This document shows, one piece after another, positions 8,270-17,023 of a stretch of DNA of 64,000 nt. The notes below the pieces were generated by a model that saw only the letters and a program-made list of their open reading frames with translations, was not told the DNA's origin and did not search any database. The stretch comes from Streptomyces sp. NBC_00663 (GTDB taxonomy: Bacteria > Actinomycetota > Actinomycetes > Streptomycetales > Streptomycetaceae). Both the position numbers and the translations under genes were made by a program. Position 1 is the stretch's first letter. Each line of letters opens with the position of its first letter. The stretch covers positions 9,362,001-9,426,000 of the forward strand of contig NZ_CP109027.1 of the NCBI RefSeq assembly GCF_036226885.1, written 5' to 3'.

Positions 8270-8602
8270 GGGCCAGTACGACATGGCCCGCCCGGCCTGG
8301 GCGGTGATCGTCAGTGACGGGTTGACACCTAGGTTGGCGGAGACCGCGGCGCCCATCGGTTCGCCGACGTTGGAGCCGGGGAAGCCGTTGATCTCCGCGG
8401 CGATCGCGGAGGCGGCCTGCGAAGCGGCTCTGATCTGTTTGGGGTTGGGGGCTCCGTGACCCTGGCGGGCGGTGAGCAGGCCCTTGCCCACGCCGTCCGG
8501 TTTCAGGTACGTGGTCAGGGAGTTGACGGGGTAACGGGCGGCGTTCGCCAGCCAGCCCAGGACCCTCGACGAGCTCTCGGCGTAGGGGACTTGGAGGATT
8601 GC
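8270..8602 (-). pseudogene. Remnant of a GMC-type FAD oxidoreductase (C-terminal fragment)
   Basis: On the minus strand about 110 codons encode a recognisable C-terminal piece of a GMC or cholesterol-oxidase-like flavoprotein. The clearest part is VSANLGVNPSLTITAQAGR followed by AMSYWP, which resembles the FAD-proximal NPSLTITALAER motif of that superfamily. The frame is then lost: a one-base shift at WP continues as DNECTAKAGSVFVGSGRG in another frame. No N-terminal FAD-binding GxGxxG half is visible upstream. It therefore looks truncated and frameshifted. The fragment overlaps nothing else and sits in the gap between two fucosidase genes. Confidence 0.5.
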
Positions 8603-8844
8603 ACCCGACCGTACGGGGACCAGATCGGGCGACTGTCTTCGGTCGCCACGTCTTCGCCGCAGCCCGAGGCGCCGTTTCACTTCGCCGCCCCCTCTGGGCA
8701 CCACCGGGCTCGGCGCCTTGGACGTCACCGACGACGGACAGCTGCCGACGGAGACAGCGCCCGGTGTGACCTCCGACGAGCACACCGCGGGCCTACCTGG
8801 CCACGGTCCCGGGCTGGTCTCTGATGCAGACAGTAGCCCTCAAG

Positions 8845-8855
8845 AGATCCGATGT
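8845..8855. promoter_or_regulatory. Putative fucose-regulon operator, distal site before GH29
   Basis: AGATCCGATGT, one mismatch from the palindrome ACATCCGATGT, followed by ATA as at 4810. It lies about 200 bases before the GH29 start. Confidence 0.6.
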
Positions 8856-8984
8856 ATAGGCGACGGGGTTCGTGAGGGCGGGCCCCGTACTCAGGCTGGC
8901 ACCCCGTAACCGCCAGTAAAGCTCCATGCTTTGGGCGAATCTCGTCCCACCTGTAGACGCGGCAGGTGTCAGCCTCCTATAAAT

Positions 8985-8995
8985 CCATCCGATGT
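8985..8995. promoter_or_regulatory. Putative fucose-regulon operator, proximal site before GH29
   Basis: CCATCCGATGT, one mismatch from the palindrome, 57 bases before the GH29 start codon, a position where bound protein could block transcription. It pairs with the copy 140 bases upstream. Confidence 0.6.
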
Positions 8996-9052
8996 CTACT
9001 GCCGGGCGACGCACCTATCGCCCTGCTCTCCCCACACACATGGAGCCGCACC

Positions 9053-11107
9053 ATGTCCTCTGCCTCCCTCAGCAGACGCTCTCTGATGAAGGCCGTCGCC
9101 CTTGCCGGAGGAGTGGCGGCCTTCGGGCTGCCGCAGGCCCTGTGGCCCTCCGCCGCCGAGGCGTACACCGTCCCCTCGAAGATGGACTGGTGGTACCAGG
9201 CCCGGTTCGGGATGTTCATCCACTTCGGGTCCTACTCGCAGCTCGGCCAGGGCGAGTGGGCGTTCGACGGTCAGAACTGGAGCAAGTCGGACTACCAGAC
9301 CCAGGTCACCGAGCACTTCAACCCGACCCAGTTCAACGCCGCCGCCATCGCCGAACTGGCCGAGAACGCCGGCATGAAGTACCTCGTGATCACCTCCAAG
9401 CACCACGAGGGCTACGCGATGTGGAACTCCGACGTGGCGGGCTTCACCGACAGCACCGGCTCCAAGCAGTACAACCTGCACGACTTCGGTGGCGTCCAGA
9501 CCGACCTGCTCATGGACCTCAAGACGGAGTGCGAGAGCCGGGGCATCAAGTTCTGCCTCTACTACTCGATCCTCGACTGGAACCACCCGTCCCAGACCGA
9601 CCGTCACGAGAGCGGTCTCACCACGATGTCGTCGCAGGCCGCCCGCACCGCCTACATCGCCGACATGAAGGCGCAGCTCCAGGAGTTGCTGGACCGCTAC
9701 GACCCGGCGCTGCTCTGGTTCGACGGAGACTGGTTCGCCGAGCCTTCCAGCCCCACCCTGGAGGACTGGTGGCTGACAGCGGACGGCGTCGACCTCTACA
9801 ACTGGCTGATCGCCCGCAAGCCCGGCCTCATCGTCAACGAGCGGGTCAAGCGGGACCACGGTCTCGGTGACTACGCGTGCGCGGAGTTCGGCATACCCGC
9901 CATGCCGATGAGCCGGCCCTGGGAGCGGTGCGCCACCATGAACGGCGCCTGGGGATACGACGCGTCGAAGGAGAACTCCTACAGATCCGTGAAGGACATC
10001 GTCCAAGAGCTCGTCACGGTGGTCTCCCGGGACGGCAACCTCCTGTTGAACATCGGCCCCAAGGGCGACGGCTCGGTCACCGCCGGTTCCCAGACGGTCC
10101 TCAACGGCGTGGCCTCATGGATGTCGACGTACAGCGACAGCATCCACGGCACGAGCGGCAGCCCGTTCGTCACCGAACCGTCGTGGGGGAAGATCACCAA
10201 GAAGAGCGGCAAGCTCTTCGCCCATGTCTTCACCTGGCCCACGAACGGCCAGCTCCGGATTCCGCGGCTCGACAACACGATCAGCCGCGTCTACCTGCTG
10301 AACAACCCCTCGGTCTCGCTCTCCTACACCGTCACCGACCAGATCAACGTCACCGTGCCGACCAGTGCGCCCAACGCCAGTGACTCCGTGGTGTGCGTCG
10401 AGGTCCAGGGCATGCCGGTGCGGGTCTCACCGACGGTGTTCCAGAACGTCAACTATCAAGGCTCCCGCGCCGTTCTCGCGCTGGGCGGCTACACGTCCGC
10501 CCAGCTGTCCGCCGCCGGCCTGGGGCCCGCCATGACCTCCTCCATCCTGGTGCCCGACGGCTTCCAGGTCACCGGCTACTCCGGCGACAACTTCACCGGC
10601 ACCGCCTGGACGTTCACGTCGAACGCCGCCGACCTTCGGCAGACCGACAACAACGACGTCATCGCCTCGCTCAAGGTGACCTTCAACCCGGCCACGTACT
10701 TCCGCCTGGCCAACGTCACGAACGGCCTCGTACTGGACAGCGGCGGCAACGTCGCCAGCGGCTCCAACCTGAAGCAGTGGGAACCGATAAGCAGCGGCAA
10801 TCTTCAGTGGCAGGCGATCGACCTCGGCAACGGCTACTACAGGCTCGTCAACCGCACCAACGGGATGGTCGCCGATGGCTGGGGTTCCACCGCCAACGGT
10901 GCTCCGGCCCGGCAGGCGGCCTGGAACGGCGGCAACAACCAGCAGTGGCAGATCACCCACCGCGGCGACGGTCGGTACTCGATCGCCAACCGCACCACGG
11001 GACTGGTCCTCGACGGCGGCGGCACGGTCGCCGCGGGGGCCACGACCAAGCAGTGGACGTGGCAGCAGAGCAACAACCTGCTGTGGACGTTCAGCGCGGC
11101 CGGCTGA
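9053..11107 (+). CDS. Exported GH29 alpha-L-fucosidase with crystallin-like and ricin-type domains
   Basis: About 684 residues; a retaining alpha-L-fucosidase. ATG 9053 has GGAG seven bases upstream. A twin-arginine signal (SRRSLMKAVALAGG) leads into the GH29 barrel, which starts at WWYQARFGMFIHFG (about residue 45). The presumed nucleophile is Asp224 in LLWFDGDW, at the end of a barrel strand as in this family. After a beta domain come a beta/gamma-crystallin-like domain (about 458-545, with GYSGDNFTGTAWTF) and a ricin-type beta-trefoil (about 547-684) with three repeats ending in QW or LW motifs, a probable CBM13-like sugar-binding module. It is likely co-regulated with the GH95 gene through shared palindromes. 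Confidence 0.92.
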   Translation: MSSASLSRRSLMKAVALAGGVAAFGLPQALWPSAAEAYTVPSKMDWWYQARFGMFIHFGSYSQLGQGEWAFDGQNWSKSDYQTQVTEHFNPTQFNAAAIAELAENAGMKYLVITSKHHEGYAMWNSDVAGFTDSTGSKQYNLHDFGGVQTDLLMDLKTECESRGIKFCLYYSILDWNHPSQTDRHESGLTTMSSQAARTAYIADMKAQLQELLDRYDPALLWFDGDWFAEPSSPTLEDWWLTADGVDLYNWLIARKPGLIVNERVKRDHGLGDYACAEFGIPAMPMSRPWERCATMNGAWGYDASKENSYRSVKDIVQELVTVVSRDGNLLLNIGPKGDGSVTAGSQTVLNGVASWMSTYSDSIHGTSGSPFVTEPSWGKITKKSGKLFAHVFTWPTNGQLRIPRLDNTISRVYLLNNPSVSLSYTVTDQINVTVPTSAPNASDSVVCVEVQGMPVRVSPTVFQNVNYQGSRAVLALGGYTSAQLSAAGLGPAMTSSILVPDGFQVTGYSGDNFTGTAWTFTSNAADLRQTDNNDVIASLKVTFNPATYFRLANVTNGLVLDSGGNVASGSNLKQWEPISSGNLQWQAIDLGNGYYRLVNRTNGMVADGWGSTANGAPARQAAWNGGNNQQWQITHRGDGRYSIANRTTGLVLDGGGTVAAGATTKQWTWQQSNNLLWTFSAAG

Positions 11108-11130
11108 CGGTCGTAGAGCTTCGTGAACGC

Positions 11131-11166
11131 GCTGCGGGCGCCTACCGACCGGCAGGCGCCCGCAGC
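11131..11166 (+). terminator. Hairpin terminator after GH29 fucosidase
   Basis: Perfect inverted repeat with 13-base arms (11131-11143 and 11154-11166) and a 10-base loop, 23 bases after the fucosidase stop. Confidence 0.8.
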
Positions 11167-11183
11167 GGAATCCACTGGGCGGC

Positions 11184-11207
11184 GTTGCGGCTCGCGCGAG
11201 CCGCAAC
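11184..11207 (-). terminator. Hairpin terminator after lutC (end of fucose/lactate operon)
   Basis: Perfect 24-base palindrome with 11-base arms around CG. It lies just past the lutC stop on the minus strand and is the likely end of the nine-gene leftward transcript. Confidence 0.75.
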
Positions 11208-11227
11208 CAGCCCCCGGCGGCGGGCCG

Positions 11228-11863
11228 TTACGCGTCGTCGAGCACGACGATGTCCAGGACACGAGGGCCGTGCACGCCTTCCACCCGGTCCAGTTCGATG
11301 TCACTGGTGGCCGAGGGCCCAGAGATGAGCGTCAGCGGCCGGTACGGGTCCAGCAGACTCAGCGCCTCGGGCACGTCGGGAGCGATCTGACTGGCCAGAA
11401 CCACGCAGACGTGCTGGTCCGGCAGCAGGGTCAGGGCCCTGCGCCCCTGCCCGGGGCCGTGGTCGAGGATGACGGTCCCGATCACGGCGATGGCCACCGC
11501 GACAGTGGTGATCACGGCACTCACCCCGTCGAGTTGGTCCACCGTCAGCGGCGGGACGTCCTCCAGCGGCGACCAGGGCCCCTCGGGGACGAGGTCCTCG
11601 GGCAGGCCCGGTGGCAGAACCACCGACCGCGCCCCGGTGCGTGCCAACGCGCGCCCGACGGCGACCGCCGCGTCAGCCGCCGGCACCCGGACCACCGTGG
11701 CGCGGTATTCCGCGGCGCGCTGGGTGAACAGCCCGATGATGTCCGGCCCCGCGTGGTCCGCGCGACGACCCGGCGCAACCGGTACGTCGTCGGGGCTCTC
11801 GGAGCCCGGTACATCTCCCAGAGCCGACCTCACCGCGTCGAGGACTGTCTCGCGGCCGCTCAT
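11228..11863 (-). CDS. lutC: L-lactate utilisation protein LutC (LUD domain)
   Basis: About 211 residues, the third subunit of the LutABC iron-sulfur L-lactate oxidation system. It is a LUD (DUF162) domain protein with ITTVAVAIAVIGTVILDHG and RALTLLPDQHVCVV in the core. ATG 11863 is chosen rather than the longer frame because it overlaps the lutB stop as ATGA, and AAGGGG lies upstream. It is the last gene of the operon, followed by a hairpin. LutC is the least conserved subunit and its mechanistic part is not settled. In this operon the substrate is probably the L-lactate released from L-fucose. Confidence 0.88.
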   Translation of the reverse strand: MSGRETVLDAVRSALGDVPGSESPDDVPVAPGRRADHAGPDIIGLFTQRAAEYRATVVRVPAADAAVAVGRALARTGARSVVLPPGLPEDLVPEGPWSPLEDVPPLTVDQLDGVSAVITTVAVAIAVIGTVILDHGPGQGRRALTLLPDQHVCVVLASQIAPDVPEALSLLDPYRPLTLISGPSATSDIELDRVEGVHGPRVLDIVVLDDA

Positions 11864-13374
11864 CGTGACCCCTTCTCTTCCGCCGTCGTACGGCCTTCGT
11901 CCCGGGTCGTCGTCCTGGTACGGCGCCACCACGCACGCAGCGACTCCCGGGCCGGCGCCGGCGTGTCCCGGGTGCCGGCCCAGCGGGCGAGCGGACCCGG
12001 CAGGGAGCCGATCCGGCCGTCCCGGGCGAGCAGGCGGCCCCCGAGGGCGGCGAGCTTCTGCGCGGCCGCCAGGCGCTTCGGGGAGGAGAGCACCATCGCC
12101 GCGGCCTTCATGGCCAGGGCCTCGGGCGTGGGCAGCAGTCCGTCCCGGCGCTTGCTCTCCACGGCCTCGGCACGCAGATGGACCAGCACCTCAGGGATGT
12201 TGATCTTCACGGGGCAGGCGTCGTAGCAGGCGCCGCACAGGGTGGAGGCGAAGGGCAGCGAGGCCGCGTTCTCGACGCCGACGAGCTGCGGGGTGAGGAC
12301 GGCGCCGATGGGTCCGGGGTAGACCGAGCCGTAGGCGTGGCCGCCGGTGCGCTCGTACACGGGGCACACGTTCAGACAGGCCGAGCAGCGGATGCAGTTC
12401 AGCGCCTGGCGGCCCACCTCGTCGGCCAGGGTGGCGGTGCGGCCGTTGTCGAGGAGCACCAGGTGGAAGTCCTGGGGTCCGTCGCCCTCGGTGACACCGG
12501 TCCACAGGGAGGTGTACGGGTTCATGCGCTCGCCGGTCGACGAGCGGGGGAGGAGCTGGAGGAAGACGTCCAGGTCGGCGAAGGACGGCAGGACCTTCTC
12601 GATGCCCATGACGGTGATCAGGGTCTCCGGCAGGGTCAGGCACATCCGCCCGTTGCCCTCCGACTCCACGACCACCACGGTGCCGGTGTCGGCGGCGGCG
12701 AAGTTGGCGCCGGAGACGGCCACCTTGGCCCGGAGGAACTTCTCCCGCAGATGGAGCCGGGCCGCTTCGGCCAACTCGGCCGGATCGTCGGTGAGTTGCT
12801 CGGGGGCCGGCCGGCCCCACTCGCCCATCTGCCGCAGGAAGATCTCCCGGATCTCGGAGCGGCCCCGGTGGATGGCCGGTACGAGGATGTGGGAGGGCCG
12901 GTCCTCACCCAACTGCACGATGAGTTCGGCGAGGTCGGTCTCGTAGGCGCGGATGCCCGCGTCGGCGAGCGCCTCGTTGAGGCCGATCTCCTGGGTCGCC
13001 ATGGACTTGACCTTGACGACCTCACGCTTGTCCATGTCACTGCCGCCGGTCGCCTTCACCAGGTCGGTGACGATGCGGTTGGCCTCGGCGGCGTCCGTCG
13101 CCCAGTGCACGGTGCCGCCCGCGGCGGTCACCGCCTTCTCCAGCCGCAGGAGATGGTGGTCGAGGTGGCGCAGGGTGTGCCGTTTGATCGTCGCGGCCCT
13201 CTCCCGCAACTCCTCCCAGTCGTCCAGCTCGGCGGCGACCGCCAGCCGCTTGTCGCGGATGGTGCCGGTGGCCCGGCGCAGGTTCGTCCGCATCCGGGTG
13301 TCGGCGAGCGCGGTGCGCGCGGCCTCCGGGAAGGCGGGGGTGCCCAGCCATACGACGTTGTCGGCGCCGCTCAC
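11860..13374 (-). CDS. lutB: L-lactate utilisation iron-sulfur protein LutB
   Basis: A 504-residue LutB. The N-terminal LUD domain includes GGSDMDKREVVKVKSMATQE and GANFAAADTGTVVVVESEG. A ferredoxin-like domain follows with two [4Fe-4S] motifs, CIRCSACLNVCPVY and CGACYDACPV. It works with LutA and LutC to convert L-lactate to pyruvate at the membrane or cytosol. The start is GTG 13374, overlapping the lutA stop as GTGA, with AAGGGGA upstream. The stop overlaps the lutC start as ATGA, so all three subunits are coupled. A longer open frame extends upstream through lutA but is only a shadow. Confidence 0.92.
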   Translation of the reverse strand: MSGADNVVWLGTPAFPEAARTALADTRMRTNLRRATGTIRDKRLAVAAELDDWEELRERAATIKRHTLRHLDHHLLRLEKAVTAAGGTVHWATDAAEANRIVTDLVKATGGSDMDKREVVKVKSMATQEIGLNEALADAGIRAYETDLAELIVQLGEDRPSHILVPAIHRGRSEIREIFLRQMGEWGRPAPEQLTDDPAELAEAARLHLREKFLRAKVAVSGANFAAADTGTVVVVESEGNGRMCLTLPETLITVMGIEKVLPSFADLDVFLQLLPRSSTGERMNPYTSLWTGVTEGDGPQDFHLVLLDNGRTATLADEVGRQALNCIRCSACLNVCPVYERTGGHAYGSVYPGPIGAVLTPQLVGVENAASLPFASTLCGACYDACPVKINIPEVLVHLRAEAVESKRRDGLLPTPEALAMKAAAMVLSSPKRLAAAQKLAALGGRLLARDGRIGSLPGPLARWAGTRDTPAPARESLRAWWRRTRTTTRDEGRTTAEEKGSR

Positions 13375-14111
13375 CTTGTGTCCCCTTCCGTGGAGGCCAG
13401 GATCTCGGCCAGGTGCATGGTCCCGACGCCGGTACGGAGGCGGGACAGGCCGCCGCCGATGTGCATCAGGCAGGAGTTGTCGCCCGCGGTCAGGACCTCG
13501 GCGCCGGTGTTCTGCACGTGGCGCATCTTGTCGGCCAGCATCGCGTTGGAGACGTCGGCGTTCTTCAGCGCGAAGGTGCCGCCGAAGCCGCAGCAGGACT
13601 CGGCGTCGGGCAGTTCGACGAGGTCGATGCCCTTCACCGCGCGCAGCAGCTGGAGCGGCCGGTCGCCCACGCGCAGCATGCGCAGTGAGTGACAGGTCGG
13701 GTGGTAGGTGACCCGGTGCGGGAAGTACGCGCCGACATCGGTGATCCCGAGGACGTCGACCAGCAGTTCCGACAGCTCGTACACCTTCGGCACCACCCGC
13801 TCGACCGCCTCGGCGAGACCGTCGTCCCCGTACTGGGCGGCCAGGACCGGGTGGTTCTCGCGCACCATGCCGGCGCAGGAGCCGGACGGGGTGACCACGG
13901 CGTCGTAACCCGCGAAGACCTCCGCGAAACGGCGCACCATGGGCATGGCCTCGGGGCGGTAGCCGGTGTTGAAGTGCATCTGGCCGCAGCACGTCTGGTC
14001 CTGCGGGAACTCGACGGTGTGGCCGAGGCGTTCCAGGAGTGTGATCACCGCCCGGCCGGTGCTCGGGAACATGGTGTCGTTGAAGCAGGTGATGAAGAGA
14101 GCTATGCGCAT
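13371..14111 (-). CDS. lutA: L-lactate utilisation protein LutA (CCG-domain protein)
   Basis: A 246-residue LutA with two cysteine-rich CCG-type domains, the family also found in heterodisulfide reductase and glycolate oxidase subunits. The repeats show as ITCFNDTMFPSTG...CCGQMHFNTGY and YHPTCHSLR...ESCCGFGGTF. These cysteines bind an iron-sulfur centre. The ATG lies inside the end of the fuconolactonase gene (10-base overlap), so it is co-translated with the sugar genes rather than being a separate lut operon. Together with lutB and lutC it would remove the L-lactate made by the upstream hydrolase. Confidence 0.92.
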   Translation of the reverse strand: MRIALFITCFNDTMFPSTGRAVITLLERLGHTVEFPQDQTCCGQMHFNTGYRPEAMPMVRRFAEVFAGYDAVVTPSGSCAGMVRENHPVLAAQYGDDGLAEAVERVVPKVYELSELLVDVLGITDVGAYFPHRVTYHPTCHSLRMLRVGDRPLQLLRAVKGIDLVELPDAESCCGFGGTFALKNADVSNAMLADKMRHVQNTGAEVLTAGDNSCLMHIGGGLSRLRTGVGTMHLAEILASTEGDTR

Positions 14112-14950
14112 GGGTGGTTCCTAGTCAGCCCGTACGTCCGCACGGCGGTGCCCCCGAAGAACTCCGCGCGGTCGCGGGCGTCGGTCAACTGGTGTGCGGC
14201 GTCCAGGACTTCGCCGTAGCTGGCCGCGAGTGTGCACACGGGCCAGTCGGAGCCGAACATGAGGCGCCGGGGGCCGAAGGCGTGCAGCACCGTGTCGGCG
14301 TACGGCTTGAGGTGCTCGATGGTCCAGGAGCCCCAGTCGGCTTCGGTGACCATGCCGGAGAGTTTGCAGACGGTGTTGGGGAGGGCGGCGAGGGCGCGGA
14401 CGCCGGACGCCCAGGGTTCCAGGGCGCCAGAGGCGATGGGCGGCTTGCCCAAGTGGTCCAGGACGAAGGTGAGTTCGGGCAGCGAGGCCGCCGCTTTGAC
14501 GCAGGCCGGGAGTTGGTGGGGCAGGACGACGAGGTCGTAGACCAGGCCCGCGTCGGCCACGGCGGTCAGGCCCCGGAGTACGTCCGGACGCAGCAGCCAC
14601 TCCGGGTCCAGCTCACCCTGGACCTGGTGGCGGATGCCCTTGAGGTAGACGCCGCCTGGGAGTTCGCGCAGCCGGGCCAGTTCGTCGGCGACGTCCGGGC
14701 GGGTGAGGTCGGTCCAGCCGACGACACCCGCGATCAGGTCGTGCCGCGCCGCGAGGGCGAGGAACTCCGGGGTTTCCTCCGGCACGGTGATCGTCTGGAC
14801 GAGGACCGTGCGCTCGACTCCGACCGCGCGCGCCTCGGCGGTGAGGTCCTCGATCGTGAAGTCCCGTCGCAGCGGGCTGTCTTCGTCGATCCAGTCCTGG
14901 TCCCGCACCGACAGGTCCCATAGGTGGTGGTGCGCGTCCACGAGGGTCAT
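14102..14950 (-). CDS. L-fuconolactonase (amidohydrolase 2 family)
   Basis: About 282 residues; hydrolyses L-fucono-1,5-lactone to L-fuconate, the second step of the oxidative L-fucose route. It is an amidohydrolase TIM barrel with metal-binding motif VDAHHHLWD at the N-terminus, FVLDHLGKPP in the middle and LMFGSDWPV with the terminal Asp ligand. ATG 14950 is chosen because it overlaps the mutarotase stop (ATGA); an in-frame ATG four codons upstream is possible. The sequence would also fit other lactonases of this family. The surrounding mutarotase, dehydrogenase and fuconate dehydratase make L-fuconolactone the best substrate. Confidence 0.85.
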   Translation of the reverse strand: MTLVDAHHHLWDLSVRDQDWIDEDSPLRRDFTIEDLTAEARAVGVERTVLVQTITVPEETPEFLALAARHDLIAGVVGWTDLTRPDVADELARLRELPGGVYLKGIRHQVQGELDPEWLLRPDVLRGLTAVADAGLVYDLVVLPHQLPACVKAAASLPELTFVLDHLGKPPIASGALEPWASGVRALAALPNTVCKLSGMVTEADWGSWTIEHLKPYADTVLHAFGPRRLMFGSDWPVCTLAASYGEVLDAAHQLTDARDRAEFFGGTAVRTYGLTRNHPCA

Positions 14951-15261
14951 GGCAGTTCCCATACGACGGGCAGGCCGGCGTCGGCGCCCTCGGTGGAGTA
15001 GTCGTGGACGATGTCCAGCAGCTCGCCCATCCGCGCCTGCCAGACCATGTTGACCGGGAGCTTCTCCAGTTCGGCGAGCATCGCCGGGTAGTCCTCGACC
15101 TCCAGGACATGGAAGAGGTCGGTGCCGCTGCGCCAGATCGTCCAGGAAGTGGCCCCGGCGGCGCGGATCGCGTCGGTGAGTTCGACGGGCACCTCGCGGT
15201 GCGCCGCCTCGTACTCCTCGACTCGGTCCGCGCGGACCTTGGTGTGCAGGGCGATCCTCAT
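14947..15261 (-). CDS. L-fucose/L-rhamnose mutarotase (RhaM-like)
   Basis: A 104-residue protein of the L-rhamnose mutarotase family (dimeric alpha/beta barrel), which interconverts anomers of 6-deoxy sugars. Typical features are HTKVRADRVEEYEAAHREVP near the N-terminus, SWTIWRSGTDLFHVLEVED in the middle and a C-terminal VWELP. ATG 15261 overlaps the preceding stop as ATGA; an upstream in-frame extension is not needed. It would supply the anomer used by the dehydrogenase encoded just upstream. The context favours L-fucose over L-rhamnose, but the sequence alone does not decide. Confidence 0.82.
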   Translation of the reverse strand: MRIALHTKVRADRVEEYEAAHREVPVELTDAIRAAGATSWTIWRSGTDLFHVLEVEDYPAMLAELEKLPVNMVWQARMGELLDIVHDYSTEGADAGLPVVWELP

Positions 15262-16268
15262 GACGGCTCCATCGACGACGTGGCCACGGGAACGGGGGTG
15301 CCCGAGGCCAGCAGCCCCTCGGCGCGCAGCTCCTCCCACAGCGCGTCCGGGATCTGATGCCTCAGCTGTTCCACGGTGTCGCGCACCTCCCCGGGGGAGC
15401 GGGCGCCCGTCAGGACGCTCGCGACCGCGGGGTGACCGAAGGGGAACCGCAGGGCGGCGGCGCGCAGCGGGACACCGTGGCGCTCGGTGACCTCCAGCAG
15501 GCGCAGCGCACGGTCCAGCACCGGCCGGGGCGCCGGAGCGTAGTCGTACATGGCACCCGGCTGCGGGGCGATCAGCAGCCCGGAGTTGAAGACGCCGCCG
15601 ATGACGACGCTCCGGCCGCGGGCCGCGGCCTCCGGCAGCAGCTCGGCGAGGCCGTCCTGGTCCAGCAGGGTGTAGCGGCCGGCCAGCAGCACCACGTCGA
15701 TGTCGGTCTCGCGCAGGAAGCGGGCGGGCAGCGCCGACTGGTTCATGCCGACGCCGATGGCCCCCACCACGCCTTCCGCGCGCAGCCGCTCCAGCGCTGG
15801 GTACGCCTCGCGCAGGGCCTGCTCGGCGTGGTCGTCCGGGTCGTGCAGCAGGGCCACGTCGATCCGGTCGAGGCCGAGGCGGTCCAGGCTCGCCTCCAGG
15901 GAGCGCAGCACCCCGTCTGCGCTGAAGTCCCAGACACGGCGCTGTGTCGCCGGTACGGCGAAGCCGTGGGCGAGGTCGTCGCCGGAGCCGCCCTCCGGGT
16001 TCGGCACGAGCAGCCGGCCCACCTTGGTGGAGACGGTGTACGTGTCCCGGGGGCGGCCGCGCAGCGCGGCGCCGAGCCGTCGTTCCGACAGGCCGAGCCC
16101 GTAGTGGGGCGCGGTGTCGAAGGTGCGGATCCCGGCGTCCCAGGCTGCCTCGACGGTGGCGAGGGCGGTCTCGTCGGCGACCGGCTGGTAGAGGTTGCCG
16201 AGGCCCGCGCAGCCGAGCGCGAGTGGGGTGACCTCGACCGCGCTGCCACCCAGCGGGGTGGTCCTCAC
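15258..16268 (-). CDS. L-fucose 1-dehydrogenase candidate (aldo/keto reductase)
   Basis: A 336-residue aldo/keto reductase with the expected Asp-Tyr-Lys-His tetrad context: GIRTFDTAPHYGLGLSE (Asp and Tyr), VSTKVGRLL (Lys) and VALLHDPDD (His). It belongs to the pyridoxal 4-dehydrogenase / D-threo-aldose 1-dehydrogenase branch, whose members oxidise L-fucose to L-fucono-1,5-lactone with NAD(P). The start is GTG 16268, overlapping the SDR stop as GTGA, and its own stop overlaps the mutarotase start. Position between mutarotase and lactonase genes supports the first oxidation step; the cofactor cannot be read with confidence. Confidence 0.82.
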   Translation of the reverse strand: MRTTPLGGSAVEVTPLALGCAGLGNLYQPVADETALATVEAAWDAGIRTFDTAPHYGLGLSERRLGAALRGRPRDTYTVSTKVGRLLVPNPEGGSGDDLAHGFAVPATQRRVWDFSADGVLRSLEASLDRLGLDRIDVALLHDPDDHAEQALREAYPALERLRAEGVVGAIGVGMNQSALPARFLRETDIDVVLLAGRYTLLDQDGLAELLPEAAARGRSVVIGGVFNSGLLIAPQPGAMYDYAPAPRPVLDRALRLLEVTERHGVPLRAAALRFPFGHPAVASVLTGARSPGEVRDTVEQLRHQIPDALWEELRAEGLLASGTPVPVATSSMEPS

Positions 16269-17023
16269 GACTGGCCCGCCGGGCGCAGCCGCAGCCCCTG
16301 CATGCCGCCGTCCACCGCGAGCGCGGTGCCGGTGACGGACGCCGCGGCGGGGCTCGCGAGGTAGACGATGGCGGCGGCGACCTCGTCGGCGCTCACCAGA
16401 CGGCCCATGGGCTGGCGGGCGTTGAGGGCGGCGCGCTCGGCCTCGGGATCGTCGGCGGCGTCCAGCAGCCGGCCCACCCAGGGGGTGTCGGCGGTGCCCG
16501 GGTTGACGCAGTTGACGCGGATGCCCTCACGCACGTGGTCCGCGGCCATCGCCAGGGTGAGCGACTGCACGGCGCCCTTGCTGGCGGAGTACAGGGCGCG
16601 CTGGGGCAGACCGGCGGTGGCCGCGATGGAGCACGTGTTGACCACCGCAGCGTGTGCGGACCGGCGCAGATGGGGCAGGGCCGCCCGGGTGGTGCGGACC
16701 ATGCCGAGGACGTTGACGTCCAGGACGCGGTGCCACTGCTCGTCGGGGTTGTCCTCGACGGTGCCCTGGGCGCCGATGCCGGCGTTGTTGACGAGGATGT
16801 CGATGCCGCCGAGCCTCTCAGCCGCGGCCTCCACGCCGCCGCGTACCGAGGCGTCGTCGCTGACGTCGGTCTTGAGAGCGAGCAACGGCCGTGGCACACC
16901 GGCGGGTTCGAGGTCGAGCACGGCGACCACCGCGCCCTGCGCGACCAGTGCGCGGACCGTGGCCAGGCCGATGCCGGCGGCACCTCCGGTGACGACGGCC
17001 CTCAGCCCTGTCAGGTCGGTCAT
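16265..17023 (-). CDS. 2-keto-3-deoxy-L-fuconate 4-dehydrogenase (SDR)
   Basis: A 252-residue classical short-chain dehydrogenase. The cofactor motif TGGAAGIG is at residues 12-19. NNAGIGAQG follows, then catalytic Ser in TCSIAATAG and YSASKG with the Tyr-Lys pair. An Asp at the end of strand beta-2 (VAVLDLEP) suggests NAD preference. In the hydrolytic L-fucose pathway this class oxidises 2-keto-3-deoxy-L-fuconate to 2,4-diketo-3-deoxy-L-fuconate. Genes for the dehydratase that makes its substrate and the hydrolase that uses its product lie directly upstream. The ATG overlaps the dehydratase stop as ATGA. Confidence 0.86.
   Translation of the reverse strand: MTDLTGLRAVVTGGAAGIGLATVRALVAQGAVVAVLDLEPAGVPRPLLALKTDVSDDASVRGGVEAAAERLGGIDILVNNAGIGAQGTVEDNPDEQWHRVLDVNVLGMVRTTRAALPHLRRSAHAAVVNTCSIAATAGLPQRALYSASKGAVQSLTLAMAADHVREGIRVNCVNPGTADTPWVGRLLDAADDPEAERAALNARQPMGRLVSADEVAAAIVYLASPAAASVTGTALAVDGGMQGLRLRPAGQS

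Larger units (their letters stand above)
8603..9052. other. Intergenic region upstream of GH29 fucosidase
   Basis: About 450 bases without a convincing gene on either strand. Its 3' half holds two copies of the putative fucose operator (8845 and 8985). The 5' half may be further decayed oxidoreductase sequence, but I could not recognise a family in any frame. Confidence 0.5.
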
